5,430 bases of DNA. Source: Spirochaetales bacterium. Lineage in GTDB: Bacteria > Spirochaetota > Spirochaetia > Treponematales > UBA12059. The stretch spans positions 1 to 5,430 of the forward strand of contig JAFGUM010000548.1 of assembly GCA_016938515.1 (NCBI GenBank), given 5' to 3'. The position numbers and the translations under genes are program-made. This document shows, piece after piece, positions 1 to 5,430 of this stretch (position 1 is its first letter; the number at the start of each line of letters is the position of its first letter). Below the pieces are notes generated by a model. The model was not told the origin of the DNA and did no database searches. It worked only from the letters and a program-made list of their open reading frames with translations.

Positions 1-252
1 AAAGCCGATTGTAGGCCCCGGTTTGCCGGAGGAGTAGGTGGCGAGGAAGGCTGTACCGAGCCCGGCCACGGGCGTCTCTACGGTAAAGCCCTTGTCCCTG
101 GCTTCCTGAACGAGGAACCCGCACGCCCAGTGCTCGTGCAACCCAAGCTCAGGGTGCGCGTGAATCGACTGGCTGACGCGGATGATGTCGTTCCGCAGGC
201 GCTCTACATTGTCCTGTACCTTCGTGCTGTACTCGCCGCTTCGTGGCCTCAT
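1..252 (-). CDS. M20-family amidohydrolase/peptidase, N-terminal part (cut by window edge)
   Basis: Seen: an open frame on the minus strand from ATG at 252-250 that stays open for 84 codons to base 1. It is too far truncated by the edge to be named beyond family. The start is supported by a strong AGGAGG (minus strand of 264-259) six bases before the ATG. The protein has IHAHPELGLHE at about residues 30-40, a GF(T)V segment at 56-58, GLGTAF at 64-69 and GKPGPTIGF at the end. This is the usual opening of M20 (M20D/AbgB-like) metal-dependent amidohydrolases, which cleave N-acyl amino acids or p-aminobenzoyl-glutamate. The metal-binding motifs (typically DALP and HACGHD) would lie outside the window, so activity and substrate cannot be judged. 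It follows tyrA by 70 bases on the same strand and may be the sixth gene of the operon, or separately expressed. The truncation is an edge effect, not a pseudogene. Confidence 0.85.
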   Translation of the reverse strand, partial: MRPRSGEYSTKVQDNVERLRNDIIRVSQSIHAHPELGLHEHWACGFLVQEARDKGFTVETPVAGLGTAFLATYSSGKPGPTIGF

Positions 253-322
253 GCTGGACCTCCTGTACTGCCTGTGGGGGACTCATACCCGTACAGACAG
301 TCTAGTTCCTCTTCTCTCCCTG
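253..322 (-). other. Intergenic gap tyrA-amidohydrolase with a hairpin just before the RBS
   Basis: The minus-strand RNA can pair CTGTCTGT (300-293) with ACAGGCAG (275-268), eight base pairs including one G-U. An inner GGG/CCC step with loop TATGAGT lies inside it. The hairpin ends four bases before the AGGAGG of the amidohydrolase. An alternative six-base pair, CTGTAC (296-291) with GTACAG (268-263), reaches into that RBS. There is no U-run after the stem, so I do not call an intrinsic terminator. It could be an mRNA processing or stabilising stem, or could modulate translation of the next gene. I see no convincing -35/-10 pair here. Confidence 0.45.
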
Positions 323-1096
323 TCAAGCAGAGGCGGAGTCTCCGATATTGTCCCTGAGTTTGCCCAGGAACTTGCTCATCTCTTCGTGATCGCGATCCTT
401 GATGATGTGCGTCAGGTAGGCCAGCTGCGAGTTTATCAGTTCCAGGCGGCGGATCGTATGCGGGTTGAACATGATCTCCGCGAGCAGCCTGTCGTCCTCG
501 GCTAAAAGACCCCGGGCAATTTCCATGTGCTTTCTAAAGTTGGTGCCCGGCGCATCGAGACGCTTCATGCACGCGGCGAAGACCATCGTCGACGCGAATG
601 GTGTTCCAAGTGAGTACGCTACGGTCTGATCATGGCCGTCGAAACTGTCCTCGAACACCGTAATGCCGCGCTCTTCGTAGAAGCTTCTCCAGAACGCTTT
701 GCCGGTTATGAGAGACTCAGAGATTATTACCGCGTTTTGCTCGCTCAGGTTGCGCGCGTCTGTATAGGTTGGGCCGAACATCGGGTGCGTAGACACGAAC
801 GGTCTGCCGGTAGACGCGTACCAGGCGCCGAGCGCGGTCTTTACAGACGCGATGTCAGACAATACGCACGTTGCCGGCAGGAAGGGTAGCGCCGATTCAA
901 ATACATCTATGGTCATGCCGAGCGGCGCGCAGTTAAGCAGCAATTCCGGCGCCATCGCCCTGAGTTCTTCGAGTGATCCGAGCGTCCTGGCTTCTCCTGA
1001 GCCCGCGGGGTCGTACGTCGCTACGTCGTGCTCGAGCGCCAACTCGGTGGCGAGCCACGAACCCATTTTGCCGGTACCGAGTACAGCTATGCGCAT
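323..1096 (-). CDS. tyrA: Prephenate dehydrogenase (tyrosine branch)
   Basis: The 257-residue protein probably oxidises and decarboxylates prephenate to 4-hydroxyphenylpyruvate with NAD(P)+ in the cytosol. Seen: a Rossmann start, GTGKMGSW (residues 7-14); SDIASVK (80-86), the Ser region of TyrA active sites; and STHPMFGP (102-109) with the conserved His of the prephenate site. HD (155-156) opens the C-terminal helical dimerisation domain. At the place where many TyrA proteins have SHLPH or LTHF, this one reads SLGTPF (162-167), so a His that is usually important is absent. As I recall it, a Bacteroidetes-type TyrA subfamily shares this pattern, so it is more likely a clade trait than damage. 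There is no fused mutase domain and no C-terminal ACT domain. Its ATG directly follows the pheA stop codon (TAA-ATG), with AAAGGA upstream inside the pheA end. Arogenate as the true substrate is possible. Confidence 0.93.
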   Translation of the reverse strand: MRIAVLGTGKMGSWLATELALEHDVATYDPAGSGEARTLGSLEELRAMAPELLLNCAPLGMTIDVFESALPFLPATCVLSDIASVKTALGAWYASTGRPFVSTHPMFGPTYTDARNLSEQNAVIISESLITGKAFWRSFYEERGITVFEDSFDGHDQTVAYSLGTPFASTMVFAACMKRLDAPGTNFRKHMEIARGLLAEDDRLLAEIMFNPHTIRRLELINSQLAYLTHIIKDRDHEEMSKFLGKLRDNIGDSASA

Positions 1097-2194
1097 TTAC
1101 AGCTTCCTTTCGTTGTAGCAGCCGAGCAGCCTGAAATCCCGAACGCTCTCCCTTGCCTTGATGATGGCGGCGGCGACACCGTCATCCTGGTCAGAGCCGT
1201 CAAAGTCTATGAATATGGCGTAATCGCCGGGCTCATTGGGTACGGATTCTATGCGGGTCAGGTTTATGCCAGATTTGGCGAATATCTCAAGCACACCGAA
1301 GAGCGCGCCAGCCTTGTCGTTGGTAAAGAACACCGCTGAACACTTCCTGATAGCGGACGTAGCTGCGGGTTCGCCGTTGTTGACGGCATCTAGACTTACT
1401 GGGTTGGCGTCTTTTTTTGCGAGCACGAAGAAGCGCGTACGGTTTGTAGCCGCATCCTGGATGCCTTCTTTTATGATTTCCAGCCCGTACAGCTCGGCCG
1501 CAAAGCGGCTTGCTACGGCCGCGGCGCCTTTGGGCCGCTCCTCGGCTATCATGCGCGCGGCTCCTGCCGTATCAAACCAGTCTACCGCGTCGAGCTTGTT
1601 GCGCTCGAGAAAGCGGCGACACTGTGCGAGTGCTTGCCCGTGGGAATACGCCGAGCGTATCTCGCGGTGGTCCTGGCTGGGAGCCGCGAGCAGGCAGTGG
1701 ACAACAGGCATGTCTACCGCCGCGACGACGCGCAGCTCGGCGGACACCAGTATGGAGTTGACCTGCCCGACGATGCCGCCGAGTGTGTTCTCCACTGGCA
1801 CGACGCCGTAGTCAAGGTCACCTGAGAGCACCGCGTCGAAGACCTGGGAGAACTCCTGAAACGGTATCGTAGCGGCGTCGGGGTTCCAGGCTCGCGCCGC
1901 CGCTTCGCTGTACGCGCCGTGCATCCCCTGGAAGCCGACGAGGCTCAGGCCGCGATTCTGCACAGCCTTGCTTTCTGCCATGATGCGCGTGTACACGTCT
2001 GTGGTAAAGGCGCCGTTGGCGAGGCAGCGCGAACGCTTTTCGACCCGGTCGAGCACGTCCGCTTCGCGGGAGGAGTCGAGAGTACTGCTTTTATGCCGTC
2101 GCGTGAGCAGCCCTTTTTCCATCCGCTCGTCGAGTAGCGCGAGGATACGCGCGTCAATTCTGTCTATGTCAGCTCTGAGTGTTTCAAGGGTCAT
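1097..2194 (-). CDS. pheA: Chorismate mutase / prephenate dehydratase (P-protein, phenylalanine branch)
   Basis: A 365-residue bifunctional enzyme converting chorismate to prephenate and then phenylpyruvate. The AroQ mutase domain (about 1-80) keeps all eight residues of the E. coli active site as I align them: R7, R24, K35, D40, R43, E44, S75, Q79. The dehydratase domain (about 84-262) shows GMHGAYSEAAA (90-100), VVPVENTLGG (131-140) and the catalytic NRTRFF (251-256). The ACT domain (about 286-362) carries GALF (296-299) and ESVP (316-319) in place of the usual GALV and ESRP Phe-binding motifs; the lost Arg could alter feedback by Phe. Start choice: the frame is open upstream to 2323, but ATG at 2194 overlaps the aroC stop as ATGA, has AAAGGA seven bases upstream, and begins exactly at the mutase domain. 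The extra upstream residues are Arg-rich read-through of aroC in another frame. Confidence 0.96.
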   Translation of the reverse strand: MTLETLRADIDRIDARILALLDERMEKGLLTRRHKSSTLDSSREADVLDRVEKRSRCLANGAFTTDVYTRIMAESKAVQNRGLSLVGFQGMHGAYSEAAARAWNPDAATIPFQEFSQVFDAVLSGDLDYGVVPVENTLGGIVGQVNSILVSAELRVVAAVDMPVVHCLLAAPSQDHREIRSAYSHGQALAQCRRFLERNKLDAVDWFDTAGAARMIAEERPKGAAAVASRFAAELYGLEIIKEGIQDAATNRTRFFVLAKKDANPVSLDAVNNGEPAATSAIRKCSAVFFTNDKAGALFGVLEIFAKSGINLTRIESVPNEPGDYAIFIDFDGSDQDDGVAAAIIKARESVRDFRLLGCYNERKL

Positions 2195-3213
2195 CGTGGG
2201 GTCCTTTCCGGTGACGTGGGTAATGGTTCGCCGTGAGCGCGGGCGCGCGCCTGGAGTTCGAGATCCGCCAGTACTATCGCGGTAGCTGCTTCGAGTACGA
2301 CGGCGGCGCGCAGCGCTATGCACGCGTCGTGTCTGCCTGGCGCGGACAGTTTCCCGGGCGCGTCAGACGCGAAGTCCCAGGTTTCCTGGGGTTTTCCGAT
2401 AGACGACGCTGGTTTCATCGCGACGCGGATCAGTAGTTCATTGCCGTTCGTTATGCCGCCGTTGACGCCGCCAGCGCCATTTTTGGCGGTGTGGCCGGCG
2501 CTGTCAACGTAGGGGTCGTTGTGCTGGCTGCCGCGCATGCGGGCGGCGGCGAAGCCATCACCAAACTCGACGCCCCGTACGCCGGGCACAGAAAACAGCG
2601 AGTTGGCCAGCAGTCCTTCTGTAGACCCGAAGAACGGTTCGCCGAGGCCGGCCCGCACACCGCGTACGCGCAGTTCCACGAGAGCCCCCGTAGAATCGCT
2701 ATCGGCTGCCGCTTCCCGTACCGCGGCGTTGACGTCGGCGTTGCCCCCCGCTTCGAGGATAGTGGTCGTAAAGCCAACGCCCGCAAGCACTTTTTTTGCG
2801 ATGACGCCCGCTGCTACGAGCCCCGCGGTAACTCGTCCGGAGAAGTGCCCGGAGCCTCGCGGGTCGGCGTAGCCGCCGTACCTGAGCCGGGCTGTGTAGT
2901 CCGCGTGGCCAGGCCTCGGCATAGAGACGAAGGGTGAGTAATCGCCAGAGCGCGTGTCGGTATTTTTGAATACGACGCACAGAGGCGTGCCGGTCGTACG
3001 CTCTTCATAGACGCCCGACAGCACCTCCGGTTCGTCGGCTTCGATACGTGGCGTGGTGCCCTCCGCTCCAGCGCGCCTGCGCGACAGGTCCGTGACAAAA
3101 TCGTCTGCGGACAGGGAGAGGCCAGCGGGCGCACCGTCGATAATTGCTCCTATGGCCGAACCGTGCGACTCGCCGAACAGTTCCACCCTGAACAGCGTTC
3201 CGATGGCGTTCAT
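2191..3213 (-). CDS. aroC: Chorismate synthase
   Basis: Converts 5-enolpyruvylshikimate-3-phosphate to chorismate by anti-1,4 elimination of phosphate, needing reduced FMN; cytosolic, usually a tetramer. The 340-residue protein is slightly short but complete. Signatures: IGTLFRVELFGESHG (4-18), with the first active-site His at 17; RPGHADY (100-106), with the second at 103; RGSGHFSGR (119-127); MRGSQHND (226-233); GGVNGGITNG (248-257); and GRHDACIALRA (293-303), close to the family's GRHDPC signature but with Ala for Pro. The N-terminus is of the E. coli type. The ATG overlaps the aroB stop by four bases (ATGA), with GGAGG five bases upstream, indicating translational coupling. The C-terminal 20 or so residues are Arg/Pro-rich and probably disordered. 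The product feeds pheA immediately downstream. Confidence 0.97.
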   Translation of the reverse strand: MNAIGTLFRVELFGESHGSAIGAIIDGAPAGLSLSADDFVTDLSRRRAGAEGTTPRIEADEPEVLSGVYEERTTGTPLCVVFKNTDTRSGDYSPFVSMPRPGHADYTARLRYGGYADPRGSGHFSGRVTAGLVAAGVIAKKVLAGVGFTTTILEAGGNADVNAAVREAAADSDSTGALVELRVRGVRAGLGEPFFGSTEGLLANSLFSVPGVRGVEFGDGFAAARMRGSQHNDPYVDSAGHTAKNGAGGVNGGITNGNELLIRVAMKPASSIGKPQETWDFASDAPGKLSAPGRHDACIALRAAVVLEAATAIVLADLELQARARAHGEPLPTSPERTPR

Positions 3214-4283
3214 GGCGCCCTCCGTATAAAATCACGTATTGATTCTACTGGTATGGGTTCGATGCGCACGTCTCCCACGGCCATGGGAACGGCAAAGAGC
3301 ACGTCCGCGCCGATACGCTTCTTGTCAGTTGATACCGTAAGGGACACTGCGTCGCGGAAGACCGCCGGCGACAGCTCGCTGGTGTCCGGCGAAGCCCGTC
3401 TCGCGTCTTCGAGTCTAAGAGGCAATCCCAGCTGTGACAGTAGCTTCATTACCCGGGACGCGTCCACGGCGGAACCACCACGTTCGATGGCCAGTCCAAA
3501 GGCTGCGACAATACCCGTGGCTACGCACGCGCCGTGGGGCAGGCCGGTGAGCGTTTCTACACCGTGCCCTATCGTGTGGCCGAGGTTGAGCTTTCTCCTG
3601 TCACCAGCCTCGCGTTCATCACGACTCGCTATTGCCGCTTTGAACGCTATCGACTCGCGTATCATAAGCTCGAGCGAGCCACTGCCTGATACGGCGCTTT
3701 CAACAATAGACAGGTGCTCCTCCCCGGCAATGACCCCGTGCTTCACGGCTTCGGCGAATCCACAAGCCATGTCGTACTCGGGCAAGCTGGAGAGCAATGA
3801 TGGATCGACGAGCACGAATCGTGGTTGCGAAAAGCAGCCAACAAGGTTTTTATAACCACGGTAGTCGATGCCGTTCTTGCCGCCCACCGACGCGTCTACC
3901 ATCGACAACAGCGTTGTGGGCACGAAGCCAAAGTCGATACCACGCATCCAGGTAGACGCGGCAAAGCCAGCCAGGTCGCTGACGCTGCCGCCCCCGAGCG
4001 CGACTACTGACCAGTCGCGACCTACGCCCATGTCCAAAAAGCGACCGTACAGTTCGTCGAGGGACGCCAGGTTTTTGGCTGGTTCTCCCCTGGCAACCAC
4101 GGCCAGCCTGTTTCTGGAAAACTCCGGAGGCGCGAACTCAGCGGTTTGCTCATCGGCTACGACTACCGTCCTGTCCGGGTCTACGATGTCCGCCAGATTC
4201 GATGCCGAACCGAAGCGAATCGTCGACGAACCGCGGGAACCCGTAACGACGAGTCCATCCTGTTCGTTAGCCGTGCTGCTCAT
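3210..4283 (-). CDS. aroB: 3-dehydroquinate synthase
   Basis: Cyclises DAHP to 3-dehydroquinate, the second shikimate-pathway step, using NAD+ and a divalent metal (Zn or Co). The length of 357 residues is typical. Seen: the nucleotide-binding [13 protein letters not shown] (97-109); the strongly conserved [19 protein letters not shown] (122-140); and the presumed metal ligands E178 (GFAEAVKHG), H236 (LNLGHTIGH) and H250 (LPHG). Between the two His ligands the protein is a few residues shorter than E. coli AroB, and the usual HGEAVA reads HGACVA; the ligands themselves are intact. The ATG overlaps the DAHP synthase stop as ATGA. A GGAGA lies about eleven bases upstream, rather far, so coupling to the upstream gene probably helps initiation. 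No membrane segments or extra domains. Confidence 0.97.
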   Translation of the reverse strand: MSSTANEQDGLVVTGSRGSSTIRFGSASNLADIVDPDRTVVVADEQTAEFAPPEFSRNRLAVVARGEPAKNLASLDELYGRFLDMGVGRDWSVVALGGGSVSDLAGFAASTWMRGIDFGFVPTTLLSMVDASVGGKNGIDYRGYKNLVGCFSQPRFVLVDPSLLSSLPEYDMACGFAEAVKHGVIAGEEHLSIVESAVSGSGSLELMIRESIAFKAAIASRDEREAGDRRKLNLGHTIGHGVETLTGLPHGACVATGIVAAFGLAIERGGSAVDASRVMKLLSQLGLPLRLEDARRASPDTSELSPAVFRDAVSLTVSTDKKRIGADVLFAVPMAVGDVRIEPIPVESIRDFIRRAP

Positions 4284-5110
4284 AAAAAGCTATCTCCAGC
4301 CAGCTCTGCCATCGTCTTGCGCATTACGGCAAGCTTGCGCATCAGGCGGGAAAACGCTTCGGGCGACAACTGCTGGTCCTTGTCGCTCAGAGCGGAACTC
4401 GGGTCGATGTGCACCTCGATTTCCAGGCCGTCGGCGCCGGATGCCACCGCGGCGAGGCTCATCGGCTCTATGAGGCCCAGCACGCCGGTGCCGTGGGATG
4501 GGTCAACAAAAACGGGGAGGTGACTCATCGACTTGGCGGATGGCACAATTGAAAGGTCGAGTGTATTGCGCGTAAAGGTTTCAAAGCTGCGGATGCCGCG
4601 CTCGCACAGGATAACGTTGGGGTTGCCCTCGGCAAGGATATACTCAGCGCAGTTGAGCCACTCTTCCAGCGTTGAATACATGCCCCGCTTGAGCAGTATC
4701 GGCCTGCCAGACTTGCCGGCTTCGCGCAGCAACGAGAAGTTCTGCATGTTGCGCGCGCCTATCTGCAGCACGTCGGCGTACTCGCCCACCCAGCTGACGT
4801 CTCTCGTGTCTATTACTTCGGTGACGATAGGAAGGCCGGTTTCGCGCCTTGCCTTGTCCAGTATCTTGAGTCCCTTGAGCCCGAGCCCCTGGAACGCGTA
4901 TGGTGACGTTCGCGGTTTGAAAGCACCGCCGCGCAGCATCGTAGCGCCAGCCTCCTTTACGGCGATGGCCGTGCGGATGAGCTGGTCCTCTGTCTCCACC
5001 GCGCAGGGCCCCGCGATAACGACGAAATCCTCGCCGATACGGAGCCCCCCAACTTCCACGACGGTTCTCTCTCCGCCGGCCTTCTGGCCCGAGAGCTTAA
5101 GATTCTTCAT
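4280..5110 (-). CDS. aroF: DAHP synthase, type I-beta, without regulatory domain
   Basis: Condenses phosphoenolpyruvate and erythrose-4-phosphate to DAHP, the entry to the shikimate pathway. The 276-residue (beta/alpha)8 barrel has GPCAVE (34-39), [12 protein letters not shown] (60-71), [10 protein letters not shown] (116-125), LKRG (140-143), CERGIRSFE (169-177), DPSHGTG (203-209) and the tail [16 protein letters not shown] (231-248). The metal ligands C36, H206, E232 and D243 each lie 66 residues before those I recall for the Thermotoga maritima enzyme (C102, H272, E298, D309). The core is therefore colinear, and the N-terminal ferredoxin-like domain that gives Thermotoga DAHP synthase Tyr/Phe feedback is missing, as in short archaeal enzymes. 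KDO-8-phosphate synthase is a relative, but operon context and motifs favour DAHP. The RBS AAAGG (5124-5120) is nine bases from the ATG and modest. First structural gene, behind an attenuator-like leader. The symbol aroF is by convention; others use aroG or aroA. Confidence 0.95.
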   Translation of the reverse strand: MKNLKLSGQKAGGERTVVEVGGLRIGEDFVVIAGPCAVETEDQLIRTAIAVKEAGATMLRGGAFKPRTSPYAFQGLGLKGLKILDKARRETGLPIVTEVIDTRDVSWVGEYADVLQIGARNMQNFSLLREAGKSGRPILLKRGMYSTLEEWLNCAEYILAEGNPNVILCERGIRSFETFTRNTLDLSIVPSAKSMSHLPVFVDPSHGTGVLGLIEPMSLAAVASGADGLEIEVHIDPSSALSDKDQQLSPEAFSRLMRKLAVMRKTMAELAGDSFL

Positions 5111-5260
5111 TAGTGTATGCCTTTCGCCGACCTACGCGGCTGTATCCTTGCTACGCGAACGGAACCATTGCACCAGGAGCATAGCGCTCCACGTGTCATG
5201 CCGTCGAGAGCGGCCGGTGTCCTACAGGCTCACTCCACCCGGCCGCGCCGCGAAGGAGCC
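5111..5260 (-). promoter_or_regulatory. Putative attenuator: alternative RNA hairpins between leader peptide and aroF
   Basis: Immediately after the leader stop, GGCTCCTTC (5260-5252) can pair with GGAGTGAGCC (5236-5227): nine pairs, one G-U, one bulged U (hairpin A). A stronger GC-only core, GCGGCCGG of 5246-5236, pairs with CACCGGCCGC (5219-5210): ten pairs, one bulged G, 16-base loop (hairpin B). The 5' arm of B is in the loop of A, and the 3' arm of A is in the loop of B, so they cannot both form as simple hairpins. Hairpin C, GGAGC-GCTAT-GCTCC, lies at 5190-5176 with CAC/GTG flanks. No stem is followed by a run of T, so no classical intrinsic terminator can be named. Pairing was done by eye, without folding energies. 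Confidence 0.6.
5120..5127 (-). promoter_or_regulatory. aroF ribosome-binding site, possibly maskable by the leader
   Basis: The minus strand reads GCGAAAGG, with AAAGG at 5124-5120 nine bases before the aroF ATG. It can pair with CCTTCGC at 5256-5250, just after the leader-peptide stop (seven pairs with one bulged A). A small GCCG/CGGC stem (5140-5137 with 5129-5126) also abuts it. The RBS is seen directly; masking is inference. Confidence 0.5.
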
Positions 5261-5353
5261 TTATAGTTTGTAGTAAAAATAAAAGTAGAACGAGGAGGGA
5301 GCGGACGTGTCGCCGCCAGGAAGAGTGGTTGGTACCTGTTGTTCGGTAGCCAT
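5261..5353 (-). CDS. Phe/Tyr attenuation leader peptide
   Basis: A 30-codon ORF, ATG at 5353-5351 to TAA at 5263-5261, immediately upstream of the aro-phe-tyr operon. Residues 1-21 are unremarkable (Pro, Thr, Ser, Gly-rich). Residues 22-28 read FYFYFYY, encoded TTC TAC TTT TAT TTT TAC TAC, followed by Lys-Leu-stop. Known precedent: leader peptides such as those of pheA, pheST, trp and his operons carry runs of codons for the amino acid made by the operon, and ribosome stalling at them switches downstream RNA structure. Here three Phe and four Tyr codons match the two end products exactly, and competing hairpins begin at the base after the stop. There is no clear Shine-Dalgarno; the ATG lies six bases past the -10, so the message may be leaderless. 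The peptide itself probably has no function beyond being translated. Role is inferred, not tested. Confidence 0.87.
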   Translation of the reverse strand: MATEQQVPTTLPGGDTSAPSSFYFYFYYKL

Positions 5354-5363
5354 GTACCAAACC
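5327..5363. repeat. Inverted repeat overlapping -10 and transcription start
   Basis: On the minus strand GGTTTGGTAC (5363-5354) is matched by GTACCAACC (5335-5327), nine pairs with one bulge around an 18-base centre. The core TTGGTAC/GTACCAA is perfect. Because the left arm overlaps the -10 and lies before the predicted +1, it would act as DNA, for example as a repressor operator, rather than as an RNA hairpin. It could be chance, since GTAC is itself a palindrome. Confidence 0.35.
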
Positions 5364-5388
5364 TAGCATGCGCGATAAAAAGAATCAA
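5360..5388 (-). promoter_or_regulatory. Predicted operon promoter (extended -10)
   Basis: On the minus strand TTGATT (5388-5383) and TAGGTT (5365-5360) are separated by 17 bases. The -10 is preceded by TGC, giving the extended TGn form. TTGATT matches four of six bases of the sigma-70 -35; TAGGTT keeps the T, A and final T that matter most. Transcription would start near 5354-5352, that is, at the ATG of the leader peptide. It is the best pair I find between the right edge and aroF. Prediction by eye only. Confidence 0.6.
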
Positions 5389-5430
5389 GTTACTATTGGC
5401 AGAAACCGCTTGCGCCTTTGATACCAGAAA
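5389..5430. other. Upstream edge, nothing assigned
   Basis: The last 42 bases hold no supported ORF, RNA gene or terminator on either strand. The upstream gene, if any, lies outside the window. Confidence 0.6.

Noticed and set aside
1..252. Amidohydrolase read as a truncated pseudogene
   Set aside because: The frame is open right to the window edge with no stop or shift; truncation is by the window.
2195..2323. Upstream start of the pheA frame at 2323, adding 43 residues
   Set aside because: The extra stretch is Arg/Thr-rich out-of-frame aroC sequence, has no domain match, and would overlap aroC by 133 bases, whereas ATG at 2194 has an RBS and matches the mutase N-terminus.
3163..3855. Plus-strand ORF (230 codons) opposite aroB
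   Set aside because: Antisense shadow of a well-supported aroB; composition is low-complexity Ser/Thr/Arg.
5234..5240. GGGTGGA on the minus strand, resembling the T-box core
   Set aside because: The following bases (GTGAGCC) do not match the T-box ACCGCG continuation and no T-box stem I or specifier loop is apparent. The segment is used by the hairpins.
5260..5265. TATAAG on the minus strand as a second -10
   Set aside because: It covers the leader-peptide stop codon and has no acceptable -35 at 16-18 bases.
4533..5273. Long plus-strand ORF (246 codons) opposite the DAHP synthase
   Set aside because: Ser/Pro/Arg-rich shadow of a gene with every expected motif on the other strand; no RBS or family likeness.
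5307..5366. Plus-strand GTG mini-ORF of 19 codons with a GAGGAGG eight or so bases upstream and a TATAGT at 5262-5267
   Set aside because: The apparent Shine-Dalgarno is the complement of Pro-Ser codons in the leader peptide, no -35 accompanies the TATAGT, and the peptide has no telling content. The minus-strand reading explains the sequence far better.

Overview
The window is one bacterial operon, read entirely on the minus strand (right to left), for phenylalanine and tyrosine synthesis. In transcription order it holds a promoter (about 5388-5360), a short leader-peptide gene (5353-5261), a structured untranslated stretch (5260-5111), a type I-beta DAHP synthase (5110-4280), 3-dehydroquinate synthase aroB (4283-3210), chorismate synthase aroC (3213-2191), a fused chorismate mutase/prephenate dehydratase pheA (2194-1097), a prephenate dehydrogenase tyrA (1096-323), and the first 84 codons of an M20-family amidohydrolase that runs off the left edge (252-1). 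Three junctions are 4-base ATGA overlaps. The pheA/tyrA junction is TAA directly followed by ATG. These five genes are packed as one translationally coupled unit.

The most notable element is in the roughly 320 bases upstream of the DAHP synthase. They contain an unannotated 30-codon ORF carrying seven consecutive Phe/Tyr codons (FYFYFYY, residues 22-28), followed directly after its stop by alternative, mutually incompatible hairpins. This is the hallmark of ribosome-mediated attenuation responding to charged tRNA-Phe and tRNA-Tyr, and those are the two end products of the operon. The ORF's ATG lies where the +1 of the best promoter would fall, so it may be leaderless. No hairpin with a U-tract is visible, so how ribosome stalling would be turned into expression is open (Rho, an atypical terminator, or masking of the aroF ribosome-binding site).

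The operon covers pathway entry (DAHP synthase), step 2 (AroB), the last common step (AroC) and both terminal branches (PheA, TyrA). Dehydroquinase, shikimate dehydrogenase, shikimate kinase and EPSP synthase must lie elsewhere. The DAHP synthase lacks the N-terminal ferredoxin-like regulatory domain of Thermotoga-type enzymes, and TyrA has no C-terminal ACT domain. Only PheA keeps an ACT domain. Control by the leader peptide may compensate for the missing allosteric control.

Organism: a bacterium with fairly GC-rich DNA. An extended -10 of TAnnnT type and a possibly leaderless start would suit an actinobacterium such as a Coriobacteriia member, but the TyrA subfamily resembles what I recall from Bacteroidetes, and spirochaetes are also possible. 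I cannot fix the phylum from the sequence alone. No RNA genes, mobile elements or CRISPR arrays are visible.
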